DNA of 64,000 nucleotides from Ruminococcaceae bacterium D5 (GCA_900113995.1 FORK01000002.1:19403-83402); one strand, 5' to 3'. Positions 25,658 to 35,572 are shown, counted from the first letter of the stretch. Numbers and translations: made by a program. The notes: generated by a model from the letters alone, not told the origin.

Positions 25658-28063
25658 TTGCGATATGATTTCAAGGAGATAGAAGCAAAATGGCAGAAGA
25701 TCTGGGCGGAGAAGAACGCTTTCGCCGCTGACGACGACCATTCGAAGCCGAAGTATTACGCTTTGGTCGAATTTCCTTATCCCTCGGGACAGGGACTTCA
25801 CGTCGGGCATCCGCGTTCCTACACCGCGCTGGATATTGTCGCGCGCAAGCGCCGGATGCAGGGTTACAATGTCCTCTATCCGATGGGCTGGGATGCGTTC
25901 GGCCTGCCGACCGAGAACTACGCGATTAAAAACCACATCCATCCCGAGATTGTCACCAAAAACAATGTCGCCCATTTCAAGGCCCAGCTTCAGGCGCTCG
26001 GCCTTTCCTTCGACTGGAACCGCGAGGTCAACACCACCGACCCAAATTATTACAAGTGGACCCAGTGGATTTTTCTGCAGCTTTTCAAGCATGGTCTGGC
26101 TTATAAAAAGGAGATGGCGGTCAACTGGTGCACCTCCTGCAAGGTTGTCCTCGCCAACGAAGAGGTCGTCGGCGGCGTCTGCGAGCGCTGTGGCGGCGAG
26201 GTAATCCGCAAGGTTAAGAGCCAGTGGATGCTGAAGATCACCGAATATGCCCAGCGGCTGATCGACGATCTCGACACGGTCGATTACATAGACCGGGTCA
26301 AGGTTTCGCAGAAGAACTGGATCGGCCGTTCGACCGGAGCGGAGGTGGACTTCGGCACCACGGCGGGGGATACCCTCACCATTTTCACCACCCGTCCCGA
26401 CACCCTCTACGGCGTCACCTACATGGTTATGAGCCCCGAGCACCCCTTCCTGGAGAAGTGGGCGGACAAGCTCTCGAACATCGATGCGGTGCGGGCCTAC
26501 CGCGATGAAGCCGCCCATAAATCCGATTTTGAGAGAAGCGAGCTGAACAAGGAAAAGACCGGCGTGCGCCTCGAGGGGGTTGAGGCGGTTAATCCGGTAA
26601 ACAACACCCGTATCCCGATCTTTGTTTCGGATTATGTCCTGATGAGCTACGGAACCGGCGCGATTATGGCGGTGCCGGGTCACGATACCCGCGACTGGGA
26701 GTTCGCCAGAAAGTTTGGCCTGCCGATCATTGAGGTAGTCAAGGGCGGCAACGTCGAGAAAGAGGCCTTTGTTGACTGCGCCACCGGCATTCTCGTCAAT
26801 TCGGGAATTCTCAATGGGTTGCCGGTTGATGAGGCGAAAAAGAAGATTACCGAAACGCTCGCAGCACGCGGCATCGCTCGCGAAAAGGTGAACTACAAGC
26901 TGCGCGACTGGGTCTTTTCCCGCCAGCGCTACTGGGGCGAACCGATTCCGATCATCTGCTGCGACCACTGCGGCTATGTGCCGCTCGACGAGAGTGAGCT
27001 GCCCCTGAAGCTGCCTGAGGTCAAGAGCTATGAGCCGACAGCCGACGGCGAAAGCCCGCTGGCCCATCTTGATGAATGGGTCAATGTCACCTGCCCGAAG
27101 TGCGGGCGGCGCGCACGCCGCGAAACCGACACCATGCCCCAATGGGCGGGGTCCTCGTGGTATTTCCTGCGGTATATCGCGCCCCACTGCGATACCGCCA
27201 TTGCCCCCAAGGAGGCGCTCGACTACTGGATGCCGGTCGACTGGTACAACGGCGGCATGGAACATACTACCCTGCATCTGCTCTACTCCCGGTTCTGGCA
27301 CAAGTTCCTCTATGATATCGGCGTCGTTTCCTGCCCCGAACCGTATGCCAAGCGCACCAGCCATGGCATGATCCTCGGTGAGAACGGCGAGAAGATGAGC
27401 AAGTCGCGCGGCAATGTCGTCAATCCGGATGATATTGTCAACGAATATGGCGCCGACACCCTGCGCCTTTATGAGATGTTCGTGGGCGATTTTGAGAAGG
27501 CGGCGCCGTGGAACACCTCCTCGATCAAGGGCTGCAAGCGGTTCCTTGAGCGGATCTGGGGCTTGCAGGATCTTCTTGTTGACAGGGAAGGCTACTCCCC
27601 TGCGCTGGAGAACGCGGTACACAGAACGATCCGCAAGGTTTCCGAGGATATCGAGACGCTCAAATACAACACGGCCATTGCGGCGATGATGGCACTTCTC
27701 AACGACATTGCCGATCAGAAGCAGATCACCCGAGGAGAGCTTCGCACCCTGATTATTCTTCTCAATCCCTTTGCTCCGCACCTCACTGAGGAGCTGTGGC
27801 AGGTCTGCGGCTTTGAGGGGATGGTTTACCAGCAGAAGTGGCCCGAGTTCGATCCGGCTAAATGCATCGAGGAGTCGGTCGAGATTGCGGTGCAGGTTTC
27901 GGGAAAACTGCGCGGCAGGGCGTTGGTTCCGGCAAACTGCGGCAACGAGACGATGCTGGCCGCTGCCCGCGCGGTGCCCGAGGTGGCCGCGGCGATCGAG
28001 GGCAAGACGATTGTCAAGGAGATCGTGGTCCCTGGCAAGCTGGTGAACATTGTCGCGAAATAA
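25658..28063 (+). CDS. leuS: Leucyl-tRNA synthetase
   Basis: An 801-residue class I synthetase of full length. Signatures: [21 protein letters not shown] with the HIGH-type motif (HVGH), a zinc-type Cys cluster (CTSC--CERCG), the editing domain [16 protein letters not shown] and [33 protein letters not shown] and the KMSKSRGN motif. The C-terminus has the anticodon-binding fold. I start at TTG 25658 (7 bases after GGGAGG), giving [12 protein letters not shown], the normal LeuRS N-terminus. I see no T-box leader in the 38 bases after rsfS. Confidence 0.97.
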   Translation: MRYDFKEIEAKWQKIWAEKNAFAADDDHSKPKYYALVEFPYPSGQGLHVGHPRSYTALDIVARKRRMQGYNVLYPMGWDAFGLPTENYAIKNHIHPEIVTKNNVAHFKAQLQALGLSFDWNREVNTTDPNYYKWTQWIFLQLFKHGLAYKKEMAVNWCTSCKVVLANEEVVGGVCERCGGEVIRKVKSQWMLKITEYAQRLIDDLDTVDYIDRVKVSQKNWIGRSTGAEVDFGTTAGDTLTIFTTRPDTLYGVTYMVMSPEHPFLEKWADKLSNIDAVRAYRDEAAHKSDFERSELNKEKTGVRLEGVEAVNPVNNTRIPIFVSDYVLMSYGTGAIMAVPGHDTRDWEFARKFGLPIIEVVKGGNVEKEAFVDCATGILVNSGILNGLPVDEAKKKITETLAARGIAREKVNYKLRDWVFSRQRYWGEPIPIICCDHCGYVPLDESELPLKLPEVKSYEPTADGESPLAHLDEWVNVTCPKCGRRARRETDTMPQWAGSSWYFLRYIAPHCDTAIAPKEALDYWMPVDWYNGGMEHTTLHLLYSRFWHKFLYDIGVVSCPEPYAKRTSHGMILGENGEKMSKSRGNVVNPDDIVNEYGADTLRLYEMFVGDFEKAAPWNTSSIKGCKRFLERIWGLQDLLVDREGYSPALENAVHRTIRKVSEDIETLKYNTAIAAMMALLNDIADQKQITRGELRTLIILLNPFAPHLTEELWQVCGFEGMVYQQKWPEFDPAKCIEESVEIAVQVSGKLRGRALVPANCGNETMLAAARAVPEVAAAIEGKTIVKEIVVPGKLVNIVAK

Positions 28064-28077
28064 GCCAAAGAGAGGGC

Positions 28078-28107
28078 TTGACACAAAGACTTCCGCTATT
28101 GTATAAT
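28078..28107 (+). promoter_or_regulatory. Promoter of rpsU
   Basis: Consensus TTGACA at 28078-28083 and TATAAT at 28102-28107 with an 18-base spacer, 12 bases after the leuS stop. Confidence 0.85.
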
Positions 28108-28117
28108 ATTCTTGTTA

Positions 28118-28155
28118 TCCCAACGGGATAAATACTCCTGCCTAGGGCGTTGGGA
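28118..28155 (+). promoter_or_regulatory. Leader hairpin overlapping the rpsU ribosome binding site
   Basis: TCCCAAC (28118-28124) can pair with GTTGGGA (28149-28155). The right arm overlaps GGGAGG (28152-28157), the ribosome binding site of rpsU, so the folded form would mask part of it. Possible autoregulation by S21; inference only. Confidence 0.4.
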
Positions 28156-28166
28156 GGGAATGGTAA

Positions 28167-28343
28167 ATGTCAGAAATTCGCGTTAAGGACAACGAGTCGC
28201 TCGACAGTGCTCTGAGAAGATTCAAGAGACAGTGCGCAAAGTCCGGAGTCCTTCAGGAAGTGCGCAAGAGAGAGCACTACGAGAAGCCCTCTGTGAAACG
28301 CAAGAAGAAGTCCGAGGCGGCACGGAAGAGAAAGTTCAAATAA
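28167..28343 (+). CDS. rpsU: Ribosomal protein bS21
   Basis: A 58-residue basic protein beginning [20 protein letters not shown] and containing [20 protein letters not shown], the diagnostic bS21 sequence. It is a small-subunit protein near the anti-Shine-Dalgarno region. The gene is monocistronic, with its own strong promoter, a structured leader and a terminator just downstream. Confidence 0.97.
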   Translation: MSEIRVKDNESLDSALRRFKRQCAKSGVLQEVRKREHYEKPSVKRKKKSEAARKRKFK

Positions 28344-28372
28344 GCATCTTTGTATTTGAAGCTTTACAAGAA

Positions 28373-28398
28373 GCGAGCGGTTTTCCGCTCGCTTTTTT
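28373..28398 (+). terminator. Intrinsic terminator after rpsU
   Basis: GCGAGCGG-TTTT-CCGCTCGC followed by TTTTTT; an 8-base perfect stem. Confidence 0.92.
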
Positions 28399-28399
28399 G

Positions 28400-28950
28400 T
28401 GTTGTATCCCGAAAAGCGCCGGTTATGCCTGCCGGCAATGGGGATGCTTTCGCTGGCAGGGGCGAGTGCGGCGAAATGACAGTGAATTCGAAACTTGCCG
28501 CCGGGTGATGGATACAGGCGGAAATTATTCAGCATCTCTTGGCCGGGAATCGGTTTGCCCGCTTCTTTGGCGCCGCCCCCGCTCAGATGCCCGCCCCACG
28601 CGTGGAGCGGGCATCATATTCTTTTTGCGCCGGAGAATCCTATAGATTCATCGCGTGGTTTTGATTGGAGCGTCAGTCCCCCGCAACGGAATTGTCGGAT
28701 TCAGAATTTCTAGCGGTCCCTTAATCAAATTTCTCTCAAATATACAAGGCGATGTGTCCGGATTAATCGCTCTTCCCAAACTTTGGAGGGGCGATGTATT
28801 TTTTTGTAGGAATCTGAAGTTCCCACTCTAAGATGTGAACAGAAAATAACAAAACCCAAACGCCTCTGCGACGGGGGGAGGAGAAGATAGCAATCAGAGA
28901 CGGTCATGCCTTGGAACAAAGACAGCGGAAAAATATGAAGGAGGGAATCC
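28400..28950. other. Non-coding interval between rpsU and gltS
   Basis: About 550 bases without a credible gene. It includes an 8-base inverted repeat ATGCCCGC / GCGGGCAT around 28584-28612. From 28720 the DNA is markedly more AT-rich. The 5' part matches no RNA family I can recognise. Confidence 0.5.
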
Positions 28951-28951
28951 C

Positions 28952-30166
28952 ATGCTGGAAATTCAACTGAACATGTATCACGCGGTTGCCGTTGCAGCCG
29001 TACTGTATGCCTTGGGAAATCTGCTGATCACGCGCATCCCGGTGCTGGGAAAATACTGTATTCCGGCCCCTCTGGTCGGCGGGCTCTGTTTTGCGATGGT
29101 GAATACGGCGTGTTATGCCGCGGGTATCGCCTATATCACCTTCGACGCTACCCTGCAGTCTGTCTTTATGACCATGTTTTTTACGACCGTAGGCTTTACG
29201 GTCAGCCTGCCGCTGCTGGCCAAGGGCGGCAAGGCGGTCGCTATCTGTCTGGCGCTGGCCTCAGCTTTGACGATCCTGCAGAATATTTTGGGGGCAGGGG
29301 TGCTTGGTGCGCTTGGCGAGGATCCGCGCCTCGGTCTGGCGGTTGGGTCGATCGCCCTGATCGGCGGTCCCGGGACCGCGGCGGCCTTCGGACCTGACCT
29401 GGAAGCAGCCGGAGCAGTGGGCGGAAATGTCGTCGGACTCGCCGCCGCCACCTTCGGCCTGGTGATGGGTTCGGTTATGGGCGGACCGGTCGCCCGTCTT
29501 CGGATCGTAAAGCATAACCTGAAGTGCACCGCCCATGTCGGCAGTGTTTCGGCCCCTGCGGGCAGCGGAGAAGCTGTTTCCACAGAGGAAGGAAGCTTCC
29601 GAACCGACAGCGGAAGGTTTGTCAAGGGCTTTATGCTGATCATGTTCTGCCTCGGCGTGGGAAGCTGGCTCAGTGCGCAGCTTAAGATACTCACCGGTAT
29701 GACCTTTCCCGGATATATCGGCGCGATGCTGGTGGCGGTAGCGGTCCGCAATGTGATGGACGGCGCCAAGAGCGAATATCCGGAAAACGAAATTGAGACG
29801 GTCGGCAACATGTCCCTTTCGCTCTTCCTGGCAATGGCAATGATGGGACTCAAGCTCTGGGAACTGGTCGATCTCGCGCTGCCGATGATGATCACACTGG
29901 CACTGCAAATTCTTCTGATGTTCCTCTTCTCGTATTTCATCGTGTTCAATTTTATGGGCAGGGATTACGACGCGGCTGTGATGGTGACCGGATTTATCGG
30001 CTTTGCGATGGGCGCGACCTCCAATGCCATGGCGAATATGCAGGCGGTTACCCGTAAATACGGCCCTTCGCCTACCGCTTACTTTGCGATTCCGATGGTA
30101 GGGGGGATGTTCATAGACTTTGTCAATGCGGTGGTGATTACTTCTATGATTTCGTGGCTGTCATAG
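28952..30166 (+). CDS. gltS: GltS-type sodium/glutamate symporter
   Basis: A 404-residue membrane protein of the glutamate:Na+ symporter family with about ten to twelve helices. It shows the two family GGPGT/GNVVG re-entrant regions (IALIGGPGTAAAFG near residue 135, GAVGGNVVGLAAATFGLVMG after it) and the second-half counterpart VTGFIGFAMGATSNAMANM. It imports glutamate or a close analogue with Na+. ATG 28952 follows GGAGGG. It is monocistronic, ending in a bidirectional hairpin, and neighbours amino-acid genes, which fits a D/L-glutamate theme. Confidence 0.93.
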   Translation: MLEIQLNMYHAVAVAAVLYALGNLLITRIPVLGKYCIPAPLVGGLCFAMVNTACYAAGIAYITFDATLQSVFMTMFFTTVGFTVSLPLLAKGGKAVAICLALASALTILQNILGAGVLGALGEDPRLGLAVGSIALIGGPGTAAAFGPDLEAAGAVGGNVVGLAAATFGLVMGSVMGGPVARLRIVKHNLKCTAHVGSVSAPAGSGEAVSTEEGSFRTDSGRFVKGFMLIMFCLGVGSWLSAQLKILTGMTFPGYIGAMLVAVAVRNVMDGAKSEYPENEIETVGNMSLSLFLAMAMMGLKLWELVDLALPMMITLALQILLMFLFSYFIVFNFMGRDYDAAVMVTGFIGFAMGATSNAMANMQAVTRKYGPSPTAYFAIPMVGGMFIDFVNAVVITSMISWLS

Positions 30167-30220
30167 CGGCAGCCCACATTAAAAAGGAGCAGCCTGAGAA
30201 GCCTGATAAGAGCTTAACAA

Positions 30221-30249
30221 AAAGCCGGCGCCGAAATGGCGCCGGCTTT
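30221..30249. terminator. Bidirectional terminator between gltS and ridA
   Basis: A 12-base perfect stem AAAGCCGGCGCC / GGCGCCGGCTTT with a GAAAT loop. Five A on the left serve as a T tract for the minus-strand ridA operon; the right side serves gltS more weakly. Confidence 0.85.
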
Positions 30250-30306
30250 CCTGCTTTTGAGGTCACCTTGATGGAGGGCCGCAAACAGGATGGCCCTTTT
30301 CCTTTG

Positions 30307-30726
30307 CTATTCGATGGCGGCGACAAGCTGCACCTCAACGGGTGCATTGCCGGGCAGAGTTGCAAGGCCGATCGCGGCCCGTGCGCCGATGCCGGCATCT
30401 CCGAGCTGCTCGTAGAGATATTCGGAGACAACGTCTCCAATTTTGGCATGGGTGGTGTAATCGGGTGTTGCGTTGACGTAAACGGTCAGAGAGAGGACCT
30501 GTGCAATCCGCTCGTCCGCTGACAAAGTGTTCTGTGCGGCGATAAGCGCGTTGGAGGCCGCCTGAATGATCGCGGCGCGGTAGGTTTCCAGCGGCTCGTC
30601 AGGGCTGATTTTTCCGGCAAGCAGAAGGACTCCGTCCTTCCGTGGGGTCATGCCGGCGGTGTAGACGAAGTTGCCATAGCGGACGGCGGGCTTATACCGG
30701 CCCTGCGGAATCGGATTTTTGTTCAT
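30307..30726 (-). CDS. RidA family imine/enamine deaminase
   Basis: A 139-residue RidA/YjgF-family protein: PAVRYGNFVYTAGMTPRKDG, then GKISPDE, QAASNALIAAQNTL and VNATPDYTTHAKIGDVVSEY. RidA proteins hydrolyse reactive imine/enamine intermediates released by PLP enzymes. The usual catalytic Arg region near the C-terminus reads GIGARAAIGLATLPGNAPVEV, consistent with an active RidA-like enzyme. Its ATG overlaps the stop of the aminotransferase (ATGA), so the two are translationally coupled, which supports clean-up of an imine from that reaction. Confidence 0.88.
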   Translation of the reverse strand: MNKNPIPQGRYKPAVRYGNFVYTAGMTPRKDGVLLLAGKISPDEPLETYRAAIIQAASNALIAAQNTLSADERIAQVLSLTVYVNATPDYTTHAKIGDVVSEYLYEQLGDAGIGARAAIGLATLPGNAPVEVQLVAAIE

Positions 30727-31931
30727 TTGCGATACCACTCCATTACTTGAAATAGACGTTCCAGCGCCGCAACCGCCTTGTCGTGGTCCTGAGAGAAATT
30801 GATGCGGAAGCTGTGCAGGAACTGAGGCCCGAATTCGGTGCCCGGTGTTACCGTGACATTGGCCTGCTCCCGCACGATCCGAATAAAGTCATGCAGGCTG
30901 ACCTGCAGTTCAGGGATGGTGACAAACAGGTAGCTGCCGCCGTCGGTGGGGCGTGCGGTTACGCCGTCAACCTTGCTGATGACGGCCATCAGATCATCCC
31001 GGATCTTTTGATGCTGGGCGACCCGGTCCTTCATCCATCCTTCGGGTTCGTCGAACCAGACGGAAAATACGGCCTGGTTATAGCCGCCGCAGCGCAGGGA
31101 CATGATTGCCTGCAGCTTTTCCATGCGCTCGATGACAGCTGCGGTGCCGAACGCGGCGCCGAGACGATAACCGCTCAAGGACTCGGTCTTGGAAGGACCG
31201 ATGATGGTGATGAGGTTTTCGGGAATGTCGCGCTGCGCACGCAGATGGGTATAGGCGACGCCGCTGTAGACCTGGCGGGAATAAAGCTCGTCGACAATCA
31301 GCGTTGCATCGTAGCGCTTGGCCAGGGCGGCAATACCGCAGATTTCATCATAGGAATAGACACAGCCAACAGGGTTGTTCGGATTGGAGAAGAGGAAGAG
31401 CCTGACGCCGTTCTGGAAGGCCTGCTCGAGCGCCTCAAGGTCAATGCCGGAGCCGACCTTTTTGTCCTCGTACCGCATGGCAATCGGCACCAGCTCGCCA
31501 TGGAAAAACTCCACCATCTTGCGGTTGGCGAAATAGTCCGGCTCCACAATGGCGACCTTGTCGCCGGGCATCATGCAGCTGCCCATTGCGAGGAAGAGAG
31601 CGCCCTGTGTTCCCGGCGTAAGAATCAGATTTTGCGCGGGGTCAACCGGAGCGCCGGTGAACTCAGCCAGACGGGAAGCGACGTGCTCCAGGATAGACTT
31701 CCGCCCGCGATAGGGGGTATAGGCCTGCGCGCCGCCCTCTTCGACGCCGGCGGCAAACAGCTCAAAGCTGCCGGGGGTGGGGGTATGTGCATCCACGTCG
31801 CCATGGCTGAAATCCACCGCGGGTCCTTCGAGCTTGGGGCCGCGCAGGTCAAGGACAACATTTTTCTGAAGGCTTTCCTGGCCGGGCGCATTGTCGACGC
31901 CCAAACGTTCAAATTTTTCGACGATATTCAT
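30723..31931 (-). CDS. PLP-dependent aminotransferase, class I/II
   Basis: A 402-residue fold-type I aminotransferase. Visible motifs: TPGTQGALFLAMGSCMMPGD, FSNPNNPVGCVYS, IVDELYSRQVY with the PLP-contacting Asp, and the PLP-lysine segment GPSKTESLSGYRLGAAFG; the substrate Arg lies near FRINFSQ at the end. It moves an amino group between an amino acid and a 2-oxoacid; the substrate is not evident. The start is ATG 31931 with AAAGGA upstream. It is co-transcribed with ridA and divergent in regulation from the transporter genes to the right. Confidence 0.9.
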   Translation of the reverse strand: MNIVEKFERLGVDNAPGQESLQKNVVLDLRGPKLEGPAVDFSHGDVDAHTPTPGSFELFAAGVEEGGAQAYTPYRGRKSILEHVASRLAEFTGAPVDPAQNLILTPGTQGALFLAMGSCMMPGDKVAIVEPDYFANRKMVEFFHGELVPIAMRYEDKKVGSGIDLEALEQAFQNGVRLFLFSNPNNPVGCVYSYDEICGIAALAKRYDATLIVDELYSRQVYSGVAYTHLRAQRDIPENLITIIGPSKTESLSGYRLGAAFGTAAVIERMEKLQAIMSLRCGGYNQAVFSVWFDEPEGWMKDRVAQHQKIRDDLMAVISKVDGVTARPTDGGSYLFVTIPELQVSLHDFIRIVREQANVTVTPGTEFGPQFLHSFRINFSQDHDKAVAALERLFQVMEWYRK

Positions 31932-32065
31932 AGTAACACGGTCCTTTCTGTTGTAACAGACTCGGGGCATGAGTGCGGACACCTTTATTGTATCGGCTGC
32001 TTGCTCAAAAGTCCAATAACCGCTTTGCATATTGTTATGCACTGACAGGAATAATCCGCCCGCAG

Positions 32066-33028
32066 TCAGGCGGGCAGGGGATATCCCTTCATAAAATCGA
32101 GGAAATCCTTTTGGACGGGGGTGAGGCTTCCCTCCCGGTTATGGAACACCCGGATGATGCGGCGCATATCAGGATGGCCGATCTTATACAACAGCAGACT
32201 GTCGGAATCGCCGGCATAATAGGGGATTCCGGCGCGGATAAAAGCGATTCCGCGTCCGGCCTGCGCCAGGTAGTAGGAGGTCATCAGCTGGTCAAGCTCT
32301 ATGACAACCCTTGGTTCAAAGCCCGCGTCGTGGCAGACCTGAAGCCCCCGCCGGTGCATGTCGTTCCCCTTTTTGAGGAACAGAAAGCTCTCCTTTGCGA
32401 ACACCTCCATGGGCACGCAGGGGGGATCCGGCATATTCAGGCGTCCGCTGAGAAGGTCCTCGCGGCGAATCACAAAATCGCCCAGTTGCCCGTTGACCGA
32501 AAACGCCTTTGGCACAGCCAGAATAATCGTTTCATATTGCAGGATGAAGGAAGGAAAATCGGCAAGCAGATCCGATTCCACCGACAGACCGATGTCCAGT
32601 ACATTGGCCTGAAGAAATTCCCGCAGATCGTGGTCGTTCGTTTCGATCAAACGGACCGACACACCGGGATGCAGTGCCTGAAAATCCGAAATCATGGCGG
32701 GAAGCACATAGGTGCAGAAAAAAGAAGGCGCTCCGATACACAGATCGCTCTTCTTTTGCCGGTGGAGCGCCGCGCAATAATCGGAAAGCTCCTGCTGAAC
32801 CCCCTGAAGCCGCCGGAAGTATTCAATGACGCGGGCGCCCTCCGGTGTGAGCTTCAGCGGAACCGAACCCCGGTCAAACAGTGTGACGCCCAGCTTCTGT
32901 TCTGCTTTCCTTACTGTTTTGCTCAGGGCCGGCTGAGAAATATAGTATTTTTCCGCCGCGCGGGAAAAGCCCTGTTCCTCACTGACGGCGAGAATATATG
33001 CAATGTCACGAAATTCGACAGGATCCAT
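32066..33028 (-). CDS. LysR family transcriptional regulator
   Basis: A 320-residue LysR-type regulator. The N-terminal winged helix-turn-helix is FRDIAYILAVSEEQGFSRAAEKYYISQPALSKTVRKAEQKLG split over residues 5-45. A periplasmic-binding-like effector domain follows (residues 90-300). ATG 33028 follows AAAGGAGG. The gene is upstream of the aminotransferase-ridA pair, same strand, and divergent from the racemase-tctCBA operon across a 614-base AT-rich region. It is the natural candidate regulator of one or both. Confidence 0.92.
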   Translation of the reverse strand: MDPVEFRDIAYILAVSEEQGFSRAAEKYYISQPALSKTVRKAEQKLGVTLFDRGSVPLKLTPEGARVIEYFRRLQGVQQELSDYCAALHRQKKSDLCIGAPSFFCTYVLPAMISDFQALHPGVSVRLIETNDHDLREFLQANVLDIGLSVESDLLADFPSFILQYETIILAVPKAFSVNGQLGDFVIRREDLLSGRLNMPDPPCVPMEVFAKESFLFLKKGNDMHRRGLQVCHDAGFEPRVVIELDQLMTSYYLAQAGRGIAFIRAGIPYYAGDSDSLLLYKIGHPDMRRIIRVFHNREGSLTPVQKDFLDFMKGYPLPA

Positions 33029-33642
33029 CTCCGCGCCTCCTTTCGCCTGTACTCTTGCTGCCCGAAATGCCCGGCGGACAGCCGACCGGCACCGCCGCTG
33101 TTTCCAAATGAATTATATCATGTTTGCAAAAGAGGAACAAGTAGATGGTTCCGATCACTCTTACCTGACTTTTGGAAATGTTTTTGAGGGGAGCTTTTGA
33201 AACGTAAAATTTTAATGATATTGTATTTGCAGCTTCAAATGCTTTTTCTTTTAGCTGTGGAATTTGACATGCATATATGAATTCCATTGGATGTTTTATC
33301 AATGTAAATCAACAAAATATGCAATTTTAAAAATTTCGTCATTCATTTATCCGATAGGCCAATCGAAGCAGCGCTAAAATAATAGCTTCAAAATTGTCTG
33401 CAAAAGTAAAATTAAAATATTTAATATATAATGGCCTATAATTACAAAATCAGCGAAAATTTGTGAAGAGTGAAAATAAAGTACGAAAAATACTGTTAAT
33501 TAAGCCGTAAAAAGTGATATTTACAAATAATTATTTTTAATATATAATTGAGCTTACAAAGACGTGTGGGGCAAAAGTGCGTCAGTCAAAAACAGTGCAG
33601 AACGGCGGCAGAGACATATGCAAATAAGGAAGGGGCGATGGA
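33029..33642. other. AT-rich divergent control region
   Basis: 614 bases without a gene. From about 33200 to 33560 it is strikingly AT-rich compared with the flanking genes. Two TATAAT boxes occur (33425-33431 region and 33543-33548). LysR binding sites are expected here but I cannot pick one with confidence. Confidence 0.6.
33520..33548 (+). promoter_or_regulatory. Promoter of the racemase-tctCBA operon
   Basis: TTTACA at 33520-33525, a 17-base spacer and TATAAT at 33543-33548, about 95 bases before the racemase start. Confidence 0.65.
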
Positions 33643-34461
33643 ATGCCGGATGCAAAGGCTCCAATCGGCGTGATGGATGCAGGCTTGGGAGGATATACCG
33701 TCGTAAAGGAGCTTCAGAGACTCTTGCCGAAGGAAGATATTATTTTTCTGGGGGATGGGAAAAACCAGCCGTACGGGAACCGAAGCGAGAAGGATATCCT
33801 GTGTCTGACACATCAATGTCTGGACTTTTTGAAGGATAAGCATGTAAAGGTGGTTGCAGTAGCCTGCAACACGATCTCCACTCTGATTGACAAGTACCAG
33901 CCGGATTATGAATTCAGGATTTTCAGCATTGTTCAGGCTGGGAGCACCGATGTGATCAAACTGGGACTTCGGCAGGTAGGTATCCTTTCGACGGTGTTTA
34001 CCGCAAATTCGGGGTGCTATGACCGCCTGATCCATCAAGAACTGCCGCGGACAGCGGTTTATCCTCAGGGCTGTCCCCGACTTGCGCGTATCATTGAGGA
34101 TGGGGGATTCGATCAGGAGCGGATCGACGCCGAGCTGCGGGAAACCCTGGGGCATTTGGCGCAGGCGCATCCCGATCTGGATTCGCTGATTCTGGGATGT
34201 ACCCATTTCCCCATGGTGAGCGAAAATATCCGCAGGCTGTATCCGCAGTTCACCCGTTTGATCAACCCGGCAGCCACGCAGGCGCGCCTGATCAAGGAAT
34301 ATTTGGAACGTGAAAACGCTCTTGATTCCGACGGCAAAGGTACTTTCCGCGTATATACCACAAGCGACTGCGAATTCTACCGCAGCATGACCGACCATGT
34401 GGGACTGAAAACTCCTGCCAGCGTTGAGCTTGTCCCAGCGCCAATTCCACTGGGGAAATAA
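33643..34461 (+). CDS. Glutamate racemase-like (Asp/Glu racemase family) enzyme
   Basis: A 272-residue cofactor-independent racemase with both catalytic-Cys motifs: AVACNTIST (first Cys near residue 75) and LILGCTHFP (second Cys near residue 190). IGVMDAGLGGYTVVKELQ stands where MurI has D-S-G--GG-TV, and DGKNQPYGNRS where MurI has D-----PYG. The divergence from housekeeping MurI and its position in front of a solute transporter suggest a catabolic D/L-amino-acid racemase rather than cell-wall supply. ATG 33643 follows AAGGGG. Confidence 0.82.
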   Translation: MPDAKAPIGVMDAGLGGYTVVKELQRLLPKEDIIFLGDGKNQPYGNRSEKDILCLTHQCLDFLKDKHVKVVAVACNTISTLIDKYQPDYEFRIFSIVQAGSTDVIKLGLRQVGILSTVFTANSGCYDRLIHQELPRTAVYPQGCPRLARIIEDGGFDQERIDAELRETLGHLAQAHPDLDSLILGCTHFPMVSENIRRLYPQFTRLINPAATQARLIKEYLERENALDSDGKGTFRVYTTSDCEFYRSMTDHVGLKTPASVELVPAPIPLGK

Positions 34462-34522
34462 CGGGGCGCTGAGATTTTGAGACCGAATAACAACAACGAA
34501 CAGATTTCAGGAGGTTTTTGAA

Positions 34523-35572
34523 ATGAAAAAGAATGTACTCCTCGCTCTTGTCCTTACGCTTTCGCTCGTGTTTACCGGATGCGGCGGCAATTCATCCTCC
34601 GCCCCTGCCAGCAGCAATCCTGCCTCTGCCTCCGCTCTTGCAAGCAGTGTAGTTGAGGCGTCCTGGCCGTCCAGCAAGACGGTTGAGATTTATGTTCCCT
34701 TCGCAGCAGGCGGAAACTCAGATCTCTGCGCACGAATTTTTGCCGAGGCGCTTGCGAAGAAAACCGGAGCTAACTTTGTTGTGGTCAACCAGACCGAAGG
34801 CAACGGTGCCGTCTGCTACAACACCATTGCCAACGCGCCTGCGGATGGCAGCATCATCGGTTGGGTCACGCCCAGCTGGTTCACCAGCTACTTTGCGGGC
34901 AGCCACGACCTCAAACCGACCGAAAAGTTCAGCACCATCGCGGTGACTACGGCCATGACCTCCCAGTATCTGATCGTCCCCAAGGATTCCCCCTTCAATT
35001 CCGTTCAGGATCTGGTTGATTACTGCAAGGAGCACCCCGGCGAACTTCTCTTTGGAATGCAGCTTGGCTCCGCCTCACATTATTATGCCGAGAACGCCAG
35101 ACAGAACCTCGGCGTGGAATGGAATTATGTTGAGACCGGTTCCGGCGACGCCGCCCGCGTCACAGCCATCATGGGCAATATTATTCAGGCCACGACAGTG
35201 AGCGTCGTTTCTGCGCAGCAGTATTACGAGGCCGGAGAGGTCAAGGTGCTGGCGGCCCTCTATGCTCCCGAATCCGCCCCCGAATCGATGAAGAATATCC
35301 CGACTCTCGAGGAGGCCGGTTTCTCCGACATTACGGTTAAGAACTGCAACTTCCTGTATGCGGCCAAGCTCGACGACGCCGTTTGCGAAGCGATGTATCA
35401 GACCTTCTCCGAAATTTTCAACGATGCGGACGTCCAGAAGCAGCTCAAGGATCTGAATCAGGAGCAGGTGCTCTGCGGCAGCTATGCGGAGGCCACCGAG
35501 ATGGTTGGTGGTCTGTATGACAGTTATCGTGGCGTGGCCGATTCTCTCGGCATTCTTGCGCCTGGCATGTAG
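34523..35572 (+). CDS. tctC: Tripartite tricarboxylate transporter, solute-binding lipoprotein (TctC)
   Basis: A 349-residue exported lipoprotein. Signal peptide with lipobox VFTGC at Cys 20, followed by a Ser/Ala linker and a TctC/BugT fold: VEIYVPFAAGGNSDLCARIFAEAL, then NQTEGNGAVCYNTIANAPADG and a C-terminal DADVQKQL helix. Such proteins capture carboxylates or amino-acid derivatives outside the membrane for the TctAB permease. It lies between the racemase and tctB-tctA. Confidence 0.9.
   Translation: MKKNVLLALVLTLSLVFTGCGGNSSSAPASSNPASASALASSVVEASWPSSKTVEIYVPFAAGGNSDLCARIFAEALAKKTGANFVVVNQTEGNGAVCYNTIANAPADGSIIGWVTPSWFTSYFAGSHDLKPTEKFSTIAVTTAMTSQYLIVPKDSPFNSVQDLVDYCKEHPGELLFGMQLGSASHYYAENARQNLGVEWNYVETGSGDAARVTAIMGNIIQATTVSVVSAQQYYEAGEVKVLAALYAPESAPESMKNIPTLEEAGFSDITVKNCNFLYAAKLDDAVCEAMYQTFSEIFNDADVQKQLKDLNQEQVLCGSYAEATEMVGGLYDSYRGVADSLGILAPGM

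Noticed and set aside
25652..28084. An 810-codon open frame antisense to leuS
   Set aside because: It mirrors leuS, has no family resemblance or ribosome binding site, and arises from GC-rich codon use. LeuRS is unmistakable on the other strand.
33564..33839. Small plus-strand frame ahead of the racemase
   Set aside because: It overlaps the racemase gene in another frame and lacks any family similarity.
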